The notes under the pieces are model-generated. The model made no database searches and was not told the origin of the DNA. It saw only the letters and a list, made by a program, of their open reading frames with translations. Of a stretch of DNA of 64,000 nt, positions 1 through 9,251 are shown piece by piece; the first letter of the stretch is position 1, and each line of letters starts with the position of its first letter. A program made the position numbers and the translations under genes. Source of the stretch: Olavius algarvensis Delta 4 endosymbiont (lineage in GTDB: Bacteria > Desulfobacterota > Desulfobacteria > Desulfobacterales > CAJINA01). Where the stretch lies: NCBI GenBank assembly GCA_905176665.1, contig CAJINA010000106.1, positions 1-64,000 on the forward strand, in the 5' to 3' direction.

Positions 1-387
<387 letters not shown>

Positions 388-468
388 ACAAAATAATTTA
401 CACAAGCTTATGAGTATTTGGTAATTACATCCGAATTGACGTTTGCCGAAAAATTTGCAAGAATTTTT

Positions 469-584
<116 letters not shown>

Positions 585-594
585 AATCTTTTAT

Positions 595-632
595 AAGCCC
601 GAGGTTATGGTAACATAGCCTCGGGCTTTTTT
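595..632 (+). terminator. rRNA operon terminator
   Basis: The inverted repeat AAGCCCGAGGTTATG / CATAGCCTCGGGCTT gives a 15-bp stem (one G-U pair) with a GTAA tetraloop, and is followed by a T-run ending at 632. It lies just downstream of 5S rRNA and is a textbook intrinsic terminator for the rRNA operon. Confidence 0.92.
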
Positions 633-633
633 G

Positions 634-956
634 GTTTTGGGGTTGCAGGCGGCATCTTTTGGCCCTGGCCGGCGTTCTCGCCTCTGGCCGATCCTCGACG
701 TAGATAATCTACGCCTCCGGTCGGCCAGAGGGCTGCGGCCTTGGCCAGAATCAAAAGCTACCGCCTGCAACCCCAAAACATGAGGTGAAAACAACCTTCA
801 AATAGTTCGGCCCTGGCCGGCGTTCTCGCTTCTGGCCGATCCTCGACGTAGATAATCTACGCCTCCGGTCGGCCAGAGGGCTGCGGCCTTGGCCAGAACC
901 AAAAGCTACCGCCTGCAACCCCAAAACATGAGGTGAAAACAACCTTGAAATAGTTT
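634..956. repeat. Tandem imperfect-palindrome repeat, period 148 bp
   Basis: Two near-identical direct copies (661-808 and 809-956, only about four differences) follow the rRNA terminator, and a third copy seems to start at 957 and break off. Each unit is itself palindromic: the left arm at 634-665 (TTTTGGGGTTGCAGGCGG) is mirrored by CCGCCTGCAACCCCAAAA near 760-777 and again near 908-925. The centre, TCCTCGACGTA-n-TACGCCTCCGGT, resembles the centre of the dispersed elements at 8211, 9251, 16186 and elsewhere, so this is probably a sub-type of the same family. No coding function is apparent. Confidence 0.8.
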
Positions 957-1626
957 GGCCCTTGCCAGCGTATTCGATTACTACAATGATACGATGGCGG
1001 GCATTAAAATCCCAACCCATGCATCGCGCAGAGACGCAGAGGCGCAGAGACGTCCTCCTTAAACTTCGAATCAATGCGAAGTCCAGCGAAGTCGGGAAAC
1101 CAAAAGCTACGATATGGGCGCACTGCCGTGCGCAAAACCGGTGAACTCTTTAGTCCGCATGGTCTTAAGGTCTTAACCGGCATAGCCGGAGTTTAACATG
1201 GGTTTCTCCGCGCCTCTGCGCGAGAATAGGTTTTATGATTGTATTCAGAACAGCGTACCGGTTCACGAGTCATCAATATCGGTATGAGGATCAATGATTT
1301 TTGAAATCCTGTAAGATCCAGCCGGTCACTTCGATTACGATTACGATTCCGATCCCGATTTCGATTCTTTTCAGCCCTTCGACTACTTGACTCCGCGACC
1401 CTCGAACCCTCACCAGGTTCCCCGTTCAAGGTTCAACCTTTACGCCTAGAACCTTACCTTACACCTTAAACCTTGAACCTAAAGTGAAGCTGATTCTTCA
1501 AAATTTACCTTAATTTCAGGGATGTGCTACTTTCTCCGGAAACGGGCCGCGCGGCAGTCGGCAAACGGCTGCGGCTGTCAGAACAGTGTTTGGGGATGCT
1601 AAAACCGCCGGCCGGGGAGTCAGGCA
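957..1626. other. Gene-free stretch with degenerate repeats
   Basis: I see no credible gene here: short open frames lack ribosome binding sites and cross repeats. 1321-1376 contains a run of ATTACGATTACGATTCCGATCCCGATTTCGATT, related to the hairpin family at 14205, 24670 and 53123. The promoter of the histidine kinase that starts at 1627 should lie near the right end, but I could not pick a convincing sigma70 or sigma54 site. Confidence 0.5.
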
Positions 1627-3168
1627 GTGCGATTTGGCTTAAAAGCAAAATTTGCTCTCAATCTTTTGATCATCCTGCTGGTGGCGATGTTCCTGCTGGA
1701 CTTTGTCATCATGATGGTTACCCGCCAGGCCCTGATCAGAGCCGAAGCCGATAAAGCCCGTATCGCCCTGGCTACCCTTGAGGCGTTGGCGTTTACTGAA
1801 GATAAGCATTTGCGCGGCGCCCGGAACCTCACCGGGGTCTCTCCGCAGATTAAATCCGTCCTGCAGGAATCCCAGATTATCTGCGGCCGCCTGGAGGACA
1901 AGCGGCAGCGGGTCTACCAGTGGGGCCGGGATTGTCCCGGGGAAAACGATTTGGCGCGCTATGCCAAGCAGGCCGCAACTCAGGAAAAACCCATCCTGGA
2001 GTTTATAGGGTCCGTCTGGCGGGGGCCCTATGAAAGGTCGCAGTATATGGTCGTGGCCGGCCCCGTATCGGCCGGCAACCGATCGGTCGGTTCCATTTGC
2101 CTGGTTTTTGACCTGGGACCGGCTTATGCCAGCCTTGGTAAAACCCAGAAGATCATTATCTACTATATCCTTATAAATGCGCTGCTGCTGACTTTCTTCG
2201 GCGTATACCGGCTCTGGCAGATAACCGGCAAGCCGTTGCAAAAGCTCGTCCGTCGGGCCGATGAGTTTCAACCCGATGGGGATCTGCTGTTTCTTTCGGA
2301 TGACGCCGAGAGCGAGTTCAACCGGTTGTCGCGATCGCTCAACCGGATGCTTGAAAATATAGATGCCGACAAGAAGGAATTAAAGTCGACGGTTCTGTCG
2401 CTCGAACAGGCCAATGCCGAACTGAAAAAAGCTCACAAAGAAGTGCTGCGGGCCGAAAAAATGGCTTCCGTCGGTCGCCTCTCTTCGGGCATTGCCCATG
2501 AAATCGGCAACCCCATCGGGATTGTGCTGGGTTACCTGGATCTGCTGCGCCAGGAGAATCTCACGGATGAAGAGCGGCTGGATTACATCGAACGGGCGCA
2601 GAGCGAGATCGCGCGGGTCAACGATATCATAAGGGAGCTGCTGGACTTTGCCCGGCCCGCCAAAGATGAAAAAAAAGATGTCCCGGTTCATGCGATCGTG
2701 GAAGAGATCGTGGGTATGCTGCGTCAGCAGCCCATGATGAAAGAGATCGCCCTGAGCGCCGACCTGGCGGCCGGCCAGGACCTTATTCAGGCCGATCCGC
2801 AGCGCCTGCGGCAGGTGTTTTTAAACCTGTTGATTAATGCCGCCGACGCCATCAGACTGGAGCCGGCGCCCAAAGAGGGACACATCCGGATTGCCAGCTG
2901 CAACAGCGGCGGCCAGGGCGGCAATGGACAGCAGTTGCAGATTGTCGTCGAGGACAATGGCCCGGGCATCCCGGCCGATCAGTTGAACAACATATTCGAT
3001 CCTTTTTATACAACCAAGGAACCCGGCAAGGGCACCGGGCTCGGCTTGTCGGTCTGTTTTATGATCATGGAAGAGACCGGCGGTACCCTCAGGGCCGAGG
3101 CCGCTTCTGAGAAAGGAACCCGGTTTGTCCTTTCCTTCCCATGTACCGAAAGGAATGCTGCCCCATGA
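1627..3168 (+). CDS. Membrane sensor histidine kinase (NtrB/AtoS type)
   Basis: This 513-residue kinase starts at GTG with GGGGAG seven bases upstream. A first membrane helix (about 10-32) and a second (about 176-197) frame a roughly 140-residue extracytoplasmic sensor region. A HAMP linker, a coiled coil and a HisKA domain follow, with the phospho-accepting histidine at H291 in the motif AHEIGNP. The HATPase domain shows the N box (LLINAADAI, about 401-409), DNGPGIP (443) and GTGLGL (469). It should phosphorylate the response regulator whose start codon overlaps its stop (ATGA). The HEIGNP signature and the sigma54-type partner are typical of NtrB-like kinases. The stimulus is not identifiable from sequence. 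Confidence 0.93.
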   Translation: MRFGLKAKFALNLLIILLVAMFLLDFVIMMVTRQALIRAEADKARIALATLEALAFTEDKHLRGARNLTGVSPQIKSVLQESQIICGRLEDKRQRVYQWGRDCPGENDLARYAKQAATQEKPILEFIGSVWRGPYERSQYMVVAGPVSAGNRSVGSICLVFDLGPAYASLGKTQKIIIYYILINALLLTFFGVYRLWQITGKPLQKLVRRADEFQPDGDLLFLSDDAESEFNRLSRSLNRMLENIDADKKELKSTVLSLEQANAELKKAHKEVLRAEKMASVGRLSSGIAHEIGNPIGIVLGYLDLLRQENLTDEERLDYIERAQSEIARVNDIIRELLDFARPAKDEKKDVPVHAIVEEIVGMLRQQPMMKEIALSADLAAGQDLIQADPQRLRQVFLNLLINAADAIRLEPAPKEGHIRIASCNSGGQGGNGQQLQIVVEDNGPGIPADQLNNIFDPFYTTKEPGKGTGLGLSVCFMIMEETGGTLRAEAASEKGTRFVLSFPCTERNAAP

Positions 3169-4568
3169 ACCGCAGGCAGAATCAATCCAACGACCAGCAA
3201 GCGCGCAATCTGCTCGTCATCGATGATGAACAGAACATGCGCCACATGCTGACTTCCCTGCTGACCAATTCAGGCTTTAAAGTCGCGACAGCTGCCAATG
3301 GCGAAGAGGCGTTGAAAATGGTTTCCGGGACCCCATACGACTTTATCCTGTGTGACATCAAAATGCCCAAAATGAATGGGCTGCAGTTTCTGGAGGCCGC
3401 TGCCGACCGGATCAGCGATTCCACCGTTATCATGATGTCGGCCTACGGTTCCATGGAGACAGCCCTGGAAGCGATAAAAAAGGGCGCCTACGACTATATC
3501 TCCAAGCCCTTTAAATCCGACGAAGTAAACCTGGTCCTGAAAAAAGCCGAGGAGCGGGAAAGGCTCAAGCGGGAAAACACCCGTCTGCGCAAAACGCTGC
3601 GCACCATAGAGGAAAGATCCAGTTTCGGCAACATGGTGGCCAAGAGCAAAGTGATGCGGGAAATGTTCCGGTTTGCCGAGAAAGTGGCGCGCTTCGATAC
3701 GACCGTACTGATTACGGGTGAAAGCGGAACCGGTAAAGAACTGGTGGCCCGGGGGATCCACTTTACCGGCCCGCGGTCGCAAAAACCGTGGGTTGCCGTC
3801 AATTGCGGCAGCATACCGGAGAATCTGATCGAGAGCGAACTCTTCGGACATGTCAAGGGGGCCTTTACCGGTGCGGACCGGGCCCGGAGCGGGCTTTTCA
3901 GGGAGGCCGACGGCGGTACCCTGTTTCTAGACGAAATTGGAGAACTGCCGGTGTCCCTGCAGGTGAAACTGCTGCGGGCCCTGCAAGAGAGCGAGGTCAG
4001 GCCGGTGGGCGGGACACGCCCCATAAAAGTGAACGTCCGGGTTGTGGCCGCCACGGCCCGCAATCTCGAAGAAGAAATTAAACAGAACTTCTTCCGCGAA
4101 GATCTTCACTACCGCATAAACGTGATGCCGATCAGGTTGCCGCCGTTGCGTGAACGGGGCGAGGACATACCGTTGCTGGCCCGCCTGTTCATGGAGCAAT
4201 TCAGTGCGCAGTTGGATACGGTTGTCCAGAGTATTTCACCGGCCGCCATGTCTCTGTTGCTGGCGCACGCCTGGCCCGGCAACGTCCGTGAACTGGAGAA
4301 TGTCATCCAACGCGCCGTGGTGCTGGCCGAGGGTCCGGAACTGCTGCCGGAACACCTGCCCGACACGCTTGGTCCCAATGCGGTCAACCAGGACATTGGG
4401 TCTCTGGTCAAAGGGGATTCGCTCAAGGAGGCCCGGCGGGAGTTGGAGAAGATTATGATCGCCCGGGTGTTGCAGAAGACAGGCGGCAACCGGAGCCAGG
4501 CCTGTCGGCTTTTAGAAATCAGCCATCCCAGTTTACTCAGCAAAATGAAACAATACGGTATTTCTTAG
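3165..4568 (+). CDS. Sigma54-dependent response regulator (NtrC/AtoC family)
   Basis: A 467-residue regulator in three parts: a receiver domain with the phospho-acceptor D64 (LCDIKMP), a sigma54-interacting AAA+ domain with Walker A GESGTGKE (185-192), the sigma54-contact loop GAFTGA (from 232) and Walker B LFLDE (D256), and a C-terminal Fis-type helix-turn-helix (about 432-465). It activates transcription from -24/-12 promoters when phosphorylated. ATG at 3165 is preferred because it overlaps the kinase stop as ATGA and has AAGGA upstream; an in-frame ATG at 3141 would add eight residues inside the kinase gene. Its target promoters are not evident in the window. Confidence 0.94.
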   Translation: MNRRQNQSNDQQARNLLVIDDEQNMRHMLTSLLTNSGFKVATAANGEEALKMVSGTPYDFILCDIKMPKMNGLQFLEAAADRISDSTVIMMSAYGSMETALEAIKKGAYDYISKPFKSDEVNLVLKKAEERERLKRENTRLRKTLRTIEERSSFGNMVAKSKVMREMFRFAEKVARFDTTVLITGESGTGKELVARGIHFTGPRSQKPWVAVNCGSIPENLIESELFGHVKGAFTGADRARSGLFREADGGTLFLDEIGELPVSLQVKLLRALQESEVRPVGGTRPIKVNVRVVAATARNLEEEIKQNFFREDLHYRINVMPIRLPPLRERGEDIPLLARLFMEQFSAQLDTVVQSISPAAMSLLLAHAWPGNVRELENVIQRAVVLAEGPELLPEHLPDTLGPNAVNQDIGSLVKGDSLKEARRELEKIMIARVLQKTGGNRSQACRLLEISHPSLLSKMKQYGIS

Positions 4569-4842
4569 TGGGCATTTACAACCGGCATCTTTGGTTCCAG
4601 AGCGGTGTTTGCGTGTTTTTGAGCACGAAGTGAAGCCACCGCGCGATCCTCTGCATTGTATCTCACTAGGCACCAGGTTAGGCATTGGCTTCGCTGACAC
4701 CTCCGGTTTCAAGAACAGGCAGGCCTTGCCCTGAACCAAAACCGAACCCTTGCAAACGCCCACTTCGCCATCTTCAGAAAACTTAGCAAACGAGGCGCTT
4801 CGGTAAGCGAGATTGGGCCAAAAGACTTTTTTGGAGATGGTT
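4569..4842. repeat. Composite palindromic repeat abutting the regulator's stop codon
   Basis: It starts directly after the TAG stop at 4566-4568. The part 4569-4762 has inverted ends (GGGCATTTACAACCGG / AACCCTTGCAAACGCCC) and internal modules shared with the copy at 54371-54514: GGCATCTTTGG, an ACCTCCGGTTTCAAG-like centre and CCTTGCCCTGAACCAAAAC. The rest (about 4790-4842) resembles the right half of the 35035-35178 element (GAGATTGGGCCAAAAGACTT). It holds no credible gene on either strand. Confidence 0.7.
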
Positions 4843-4989
4843 TTAATTTTCGTTGCCGGATTCGGCATCAGCCTCCGGGGTGGGGGGGCGACCGGGGTCT
4901 TCGGTTTCTACCCGTTGCATAATCATCTCTACTTTACGTGCGATTTCATCGATTTCAGCTTTGATCTGCAGCTCTTCCAGTTCGTCCAT
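4843..4989 (-). CDS. Small acidic protein, 48 residues, unknown function
   Basis: This short open frame reads leftward from ATG at 4989 with GGAG about nine bases upstream (GGAGAAAGCACGC-ATG). The product begins MDELEELQIKAEIDEIARKV, a strongly amphipathic, probably coiled-coil helix over residues 1-30. A Pro/Glu-rich tail (PGRPPTPEADAE) follows. It lies 23 bases after the stop of the 128-residue gene on the same strand, so the two are probably co-transcribed. I do not recognise a family. The good ribosome binding site, helical periodicity and operon-like spacing support a real gene; its small size leaves doubt. Confidence 0.6.
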   Translation of the reverse strand: MDELEELQIKAEIDEIARKVEMIMQRVETEDPGRPPTPEADAESGNEN

Positions 4990-5012
4990 GCGCGTGCTTT
5001 CTCCGATCAGGG

Positions 5013-5399
5013 TCAGGGCGGGTATACGCCGTGCTCATAAATATAGTCAAAACAGTATTCACTGTAGTCGCCATTGTCGTCGCTGTCACCGGCAGTGTTT
5101 TTTTCAACGGTTGTTTTGTGGTTCAGCCACAGTGCCCTGGCAAATTGGCGCAAGACATCGGTCAAAATATCGGGCTCATTGGTAATTTCCCGGTTTTCCT
5201 GGATATACCAGTCCGTGGCTTCAATAACCGCCCAGGTATTGCGGATGTACTCGGAATCATCCAGATGGGAATCGATCCATACGCCGTGCAGTTTTTCCAG
5301 GATCGATTTTACTGAGCCTTCAATTGCGTCCAGGTTGTTCATGACATTCCCGTTGTGGTACCGCCAGACCGACGGCAAGTCCCCTGTAGCCTTCATCAT
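5013..5399 (-). CDS. Hypothetical protein, 128 residues
   Basis: A leftward gene with GGTGAG just before two adjacent ATG codons; either could be the start. The product is soluble and acidic, rich in Trp, Tyr, Asp and Asn, with no signal peptide or membrane helix. Predicted helices cover roughly 20-45 and 50-90, followed by a low-complexity acidic segment (TAGDSDDNGDYSEY) and an aromatic tail. I recognise no domain. It seems to form a two-gene unit with the 48-residue gene immediately downstream. Confidence 0.7.
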   Translation of the reverse strand: MMKATGDLPSVWRYHNGNVMNNLDAIEGSVKSILEKLHGVWIDSHLDDSEYIRNTWAVIEATDWYIQENREITNEPDILTDVLRQFARALWLNHKTTVEKNTAGDSDDNGDYSEYCFDYIYEHGVYPP

Positions 5400-5707
5400 T
5401 TTAACTCACCATAAATAAGGATTTTGGTGGTGCAAGTCAAGCTTTCAAGGCACGGAACAGCCGGGATTCTAATCCCGGCGCTTTCATCAGCGAGTGGTAT
5501 TTTTAAACATACTTAAGCGAAGTTAAGCATAATTAGAACTAATTGTCAAGTCATTGTTCTGCACTGTTCACGCCTGGCTCTTTCCATTTCATTCAGCCAA
5601 CCTGGACACACTTGTCGTTTATATTTTTTTATTGTAATGTTCGTTAGTTATCTGGAAGATGACCGTGACGATTAACCCAACCTGTTGAAATAAAAGTCAT
5701 AAAAGCC
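5400..5707. other. Intergenic region between divergent genes, with a perfect hairpin
   Basis: This separates the minus-strand hypothetical gene from the rightward Fe-S protein gene, so it should hold promoters for both. The only clear structure is GCCGGGATT-CT-AATCCCGGC at 5460-5479, a perfect 9-bp stem without a following T-run. The right half is AT-rich. I saw no confident -35/-10 pair. Confidence 0.5.
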
Positions 5708-6988
5708 ATGGCCCATCTGTCCCCGAAAACAGGTTATGCCCAGTTGGTGGAGCGTCTGAACCGCTATCCCCAGGGAGCGCCGCCCTCCGAACTGTTGTAC
5801 CGGATCCTGGCGATGCTCTTCACGGACAAGGAAGCCGCCCTGGTTGCCCTTTTGCCGATCAAGCCTTTTACGGCGCGCAAAGCCGGTCGCCTCTGGAAAA
5901 CGTCTACGGCCGCGGCCCGGCAAACCCTGGACAAACTGGCGGACAGAGGCATTCTGATCGATATGGAAATCCGGGACGAGACCCAGTATTGCCTGTTTCC
6001 CCCCATGGCCGGCTTTTTCGAATTCTCCTTGATGCGCGTTCGCCATGATATCGACCAGAAGCTTCTCAGTGAATTGTTTTACCAGTACCTCAATGTCGAA
6101 GAGGATTTCATTCGGGACCTGTTTACCCGCGGCGAGACCCAACTGGGGCGCGTGTTTGTAAATGAATCGGCGTTGCCCGAGGAGGCCTCGTTGCATGTCC
6201 TCGATTATGAACGGGCCACAGCCGTGATAAAATCGGCCACCCATATCTCCATCGGCCTTTGCTACTGCCGGCACAAGATGCACCACCTGGACCGGGCCTG
6301 TGCTGCGCCTCAGGACATCTGCATGACCTTCAACAACACGGCCTACTCCCTGATCAAACACGGCGTAGCCCGACGCGTGAGCGTGCCGGAGTGCCGGGAC
6401 CTGTTGGACCGGGCTTATGACGAAAATCTGGTCCAGTTCGGCGAAAACATCCGGGAGAACGTTAATTTTATCTGCAACTGTTGTGGGTGCTGCTGCGAGG
6501 CGCTGCTCGCCGCCCGGCGGTTTGCGTTTTTTAAACCGGTGCACACGACCCATTTCATACCGGTGCTGGATACGCTGGCTTGCAAGGGGTGTGGAAAGTG
6601 CGTGACGGTGTGCCCCGTTGAGTCCCTGGCGCTGGTCTATGCCAACGACCCTCGACGGCCCCGGCGCAGGATAGCCCGCCTTGATCCGGAGACCTGCCTG
6701 GGATGCGGTCTTTGCGCCCGCAATTGCCCCGACCGGAACATCCAGCTGCGGCACCGTCGCACACGGGTGATCCCGCCCCTCAATGGGACGCACCGGGCCG
6801 TGGTAATGGCCATCGAGCGGGGCCGGCTGCAGGACCTGATTTTTGATAACCGGGTGATGTGGAGCCATCGAGCCATGGCGGTCGTACTCGGGGCGATCTT
6901 GAAGCTGCCGCCCGTTAAGCAGACGCTTGCCTGTCGGCAGGTAAAATCAAGATTCTTGGAAAATCTGGTCCAAAAACTTCCGGTCTAA
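5708..6988 (+). CDS. Winged-helix plus 4Fe-4S ferredoxin domain protein
   Basis: A 426-residue soluble protein. The first ~100 residues look like a winged helix-turn-helix (TARKAGRLWKTSTAAARQTL, then LADRGIL). A middle region has clustered cysteines (CYCRHK from C185; CNCCGCCC from C256). The C-terminal region has two canonical 4Fe-4S motifs, CKGCGKCVTVCP (from C292) and CLGCGLCARNCP (from C330). Proteins with this layout are annotated as 4Fe-4S ferredoxins in anaerobes; whether the HTH binds DNA is unproven. It precedes the liv operon by 172 bases on the same strand and could sense redox state or take part in electron transfer. ATG at 5708 is the first plausible start; the ribosome binding site is weak. 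Confidence 0.85.
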   Translation: MAHLSPKTGYAQLVERLNRYPQGAPPSELLYRILAMLFTDKEAALVALLPIKPFTARKAGRLWKTSTAAARQTLDKLADRGILIDMEIRDETQYCLFPPMAGFFEFSLMRVRHDIDQKLLSELFYQYLNVEEDFIRDLFTRGETQLGRVFVNESALPEEASLHVLDYERATAVIKSATHISIGLCYCRHKMHHLDRACAAPQDICMTFNNTAYSLIKHGVARRVSVPECRDLLDRAYDENLVQFGENIRENVNFICNCCGCCCEALLAARRFAFFKPVHTTHFIPVLDTLACKGCGKCVTVCPVESLALVYANDPRRPRRRIARLDPETCLGCGLCARNCPDRNIQLRHRRTRVIPPLNGTHRAVVMAIERGRLQDLIFDNRVMWSHRAMAVVLGAILKLPPVKQTLACRQVKSRFLENLVQKLPV

Positions 6989-7018
6989 GGGTTGCTGGTG
7001 ATAAGAACGGCCCTTGGC

Positions 7019-7047
7019 TTGACTTCATCTCGACTTTGCAATACAAA
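7019..7047 (+). promoter_or_regulatory. Possible sigma70 promoter upstream of livM
   Basis: TTGACT (7019-7024), a 17-base spacer and TACAAA (7042-7047) lie about 115 bases before the livM start. The -35 is good but the -10 is weak, so this is only a candidate. Confidence 0.35.
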
Positions 7048-7160
7048 TGATCGACACTCATCATATGAATATAACACAATTATTTGTGTTCTTCTTCAGG
7101 TTTCGATTTTTCGGCTGAGGCCAAAGACCACCCATCTGCACATACGGGGATAGTATTTTC

Positions 7161-8210
7161 ATGGATATGAAGAGAGACTATTATGAGGATGTCCAGTTCT
7201 TTACATCCGGCGTGGTCCTTTTCTGGTTTGTGATGCTGATCCTGTTCCTCCTGGCCTACCCGTTGATGGTAAAAAACTATCACGTGTATGTGGCCAACTA
7301 TATCGCCATCAATATTATCGTGGCCACGGGATTGAATCTGCTGGTCGGGTATACCGGGCAGATCTCCCTGGGGCATGCCGGTTTCTTTGCCATCGGTAGT
7401 TACGGTACCATCATTCTCATGACCAAGGCGGGATTTCCGTTTCTTTTGGCGTTGCCTGCGGCCGCCCTGATTGCCGCCCTGTTCGGTTTTTTGCTGGGCC
7501 TGCCTTCCCTGCGGCTGGAAGGCCCTTACCTGGCCATCGCCACGCTCGGGTTCGGCCTGACCATCACCCAGGTCATTGGCCGTCTGGACCTGTTCGGCGG
7601 CCGCGAGGGTCTGCATGCCCCGGATCTGACCATCGGGAGCTGGCACCTGGATACGGATGTGGAATTCTACTACCTGCTGATGACCCTGACCGTGCTGCTG
7701 ATAGCCGCCGCCCGCAACATTGTGCGTACCCGCGTAGGGCGGGCCTTCATTGCGATTCGGGATGCCGACCTGGCGGCCGAGACCATGGGGGTCAACCTGG
7801 TCTTTTACAAAACCCTGTCGTTTGCCGTCAGTGCTTTCTATGCCGGTATGGCGGGTGGTCTCTATGCATTTGTGCTGCGTTTTATCGAACCTGAAATTTT
7901 TACCCTGATGATGTCGATCATGTTCCTGGCAATGGTAGTCGTGGGCGGCCTGGGCTCCATCATGGGCGCCATTGCCGGAGCCGGTCTGCTCAGCTGGCTG
8001 GACTTGCAGCTGCGCAACATCCTGGAAATCCCCTACCTGGGCACCTGGCTGGAAACGCTCTCAAAATCCTGGTTTTCCATTACCGGCGTTTCCAATATCC
8101 AATTTATCGTGTTCGGTCTGATCATGGTGCTCATCATGCTGTTTGAGCCGCTGGGGATTTACGGGGTGTGGATCAGGATCAAGAAGTATTGGCGGACGTG
8201 GCCCTTTTAG
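7161..8210 (+). CDS. livM: Branched-chain amino-acid-type ABC permease LivM
   Basis: This 349-residue inner-membrane protein has about nine to ten hydrophobic helices and the LivM signature region N-L-L-V-G-Y-T-G-Q-I-S-L-G-H (about residues 56-70), which places it in the hydrophobic amino acid (HAAT) importer permeases. The family imports Leu/Ile/Val and, in other members, amides, urea or aromatic and dicarboxylic acids. It is the first gene of an M-H-K-G-F set; LivH at 8376 should be its partner. ATG at 7161 is used; an ATG two codons later is possible. A palindromic element begins directly at its stop codon. Confidence 0.93.
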   Translation: MDMKRDYYEDVQFFTSGVVLFWFVMLILFLLAYPLMVKNYHVYVANYIAINIIVATGLNLLVGYTGQISLGHAGFFAIGSYGTIILMTKAGFPFLLALPAAALIAALFGFLLGLPSLRLEGPYLAIATLGFGLTITQVIGRLDLFGGREGLHAPDLTIGSWHLDTDVEFYYLLMTLTVLLIAAARNIVRTRVGRAFIAIRDADLAAETMGVNLVFYKTLSFAVSAFYAGMAGGLYAFVLRFIEPEIFTLMMSIMFLAMVVVGGLGSIMGAIAGAGLLSWLDLQLRNILEIPYLGTWLETLSKSWFSITGVSNIQFIVFGLIMVLIMLFEPLGIYGVWIRIKKYWRTWPF

Positions 8211-8353
8211 GGGCTGTTTCTAAATTGTCTTTTGGCTCAATCTCGGCGTTGGGCGTGCGGTTTCAATCCTCGAAATACTTTAAAGTATTCCTCCGGTTGA
8301 AACCTCACGGCCGCCTTGACCTTGAACCAAAATCCTAATATAGAAACAGCCCC
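8211..8353. repeat. Terminal-inverted-repeat element between livM and livH
   Basis: The ends GGGGCTGTTTCTA and TAGAAACAGCCCC are perfect inverted repeats. The inner half-sites TTTTGGCTCAATCTCGGCG and CGCCTTGACCTTGAACCAAAA and the centre TCCTCGAAATACTTTAAAGT-ATTCCTCCGGT match the other copies listed here. The left end touches the livM TAG stop. It separates livM from livH by 165 bases and might affect expression balance. Confidence 0.85.
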
Positions 8354-8375
8354 TCGGTGCAAAGGAAAAACTTTG

Positions 8376-9251
8376 ATGATCGATTTTCTCCAGATGATTG
8401 CCAGCGGGATTGCGGTCGGCAGTTCCTACGCCCTCATGGGACTGGCCATGGTGATCATCTATAAAACGTCGGAGGTCCCCAATTTCGCTCAGGGCGAAAT
8501 GGCCTTGATAGCCTCTTTTTTCGCCTTCATGCTGATCGATTCGTTCGGGGCGGCCTGGTATACCGCTTTTGCCGGGGCCCTGCTGTTTGCCATTTTGCTG
8601 GGCTGTTTTCTGGAGTACGCGGTTCTCAGAAGAGCCAAGGAACCCAATATCCTGGGAATGATCGTGATCACCATCGGCCTGGAGATGATCCTGCTGGGGT
8701 TTGTCTCCTGGAAGTTTGGGGCCGACCAGAAGACCATGCCCTTTCCCATATCGCCCTATGACAGCCTGGTGATCGGTGACATTTTTGTCAGCACCCTGGA
8801 ATTGCTGACGCTGGTGGTGGCCCTGGTCATCATGCTCGTCCTGTTTTTCTTTTTCCGGTTTTCCAAGCTGGGGCTGGCTGTCAAGGCCACCCAGCAAAAT
8901 CCCGTGGCGGCAAGGTTGATGGGGATCCGTACCAACCGCATTCTCATGATGACCTGGGGGATTTCGTCTTTCGTGGGCTGCCTGGCCGGGCTGTTGATCG
9001 CGCCCACCATCATGCAGCCCTACATGATGTGGGACCCCATGCTCAAAGGGTTTGCGGCCGCCGTGATGGGCGGCATGACCTCCCTGCCGGGGGCGGTTGT
9101 CGCCGCCTACCTGCTGGGGATTATCGAGAACCTGTTCGGCGGGTACGTCTCTATTGAGTTCAAGTCCGTGGTGGCTTTTGCCATTATCGTCCTGGTCCTG
9201 TGTTTCAAGCCGAGCGGGTTGTTTGCCAAACACTACGTTAAAAAAGTATAG
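8376..9251 (+). CDS. livH: Branched-chain amino-acid-type ABC permease LivH
   Basis: A 291-residue integral membrane protein with about eight helices and typical LivH features: an N-terminal GIAVGSSYALMGLAMVIIY segment and the YKTSEVPNFAQGEMA region. It pairs with LivM to form the channel. ATG at 8376 has AAAGGA upstream. The frame stays open back to 8316, but that extension is repeat sequence, so the longer start is rejected. It ends in TAG at the left end of another repeat element. Confidence 0.93.
   Translation: MIDFLQMIASGIAVGSSYALMGLAMVIIYKTSEVPNFAQGEMALIASFFAFMLIDSFGAAWYTAFAGALLFAILLGCFLEYAVLRRAKEPNILGMIVITIGLEMILLGFVSWKFGADQKTMPFPISPYDSLVIGDIFVSTLELLTLVVALVIMLVLFFFFRFSKLGLAVKATQQNPVAARLMGIRTNRILMMTWGISSFVGCLAGLLIAPTIMQPYMMWDPMLKGFAAAVMGGMTSLPGAVVAAYLLGIIENLFGGYVSIEFKSVVAFAIIVLVLCFKPSGLFAKHYVKKV

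Noticed and set aside
661..956. Two long direct repeats as a CRISPR-like array
   Set aside because: The units are 148 bp, contiguous with no unique spacers, and palindromic like the dispersed elements. No cas genes are present.
5672..6868. Long antisense frame opposite the Fe-S protein
   Set aside because: It is a shadow of the real gene; composition lacks protein-like patterns, and the sense strand carries clear Fe-S motifs.
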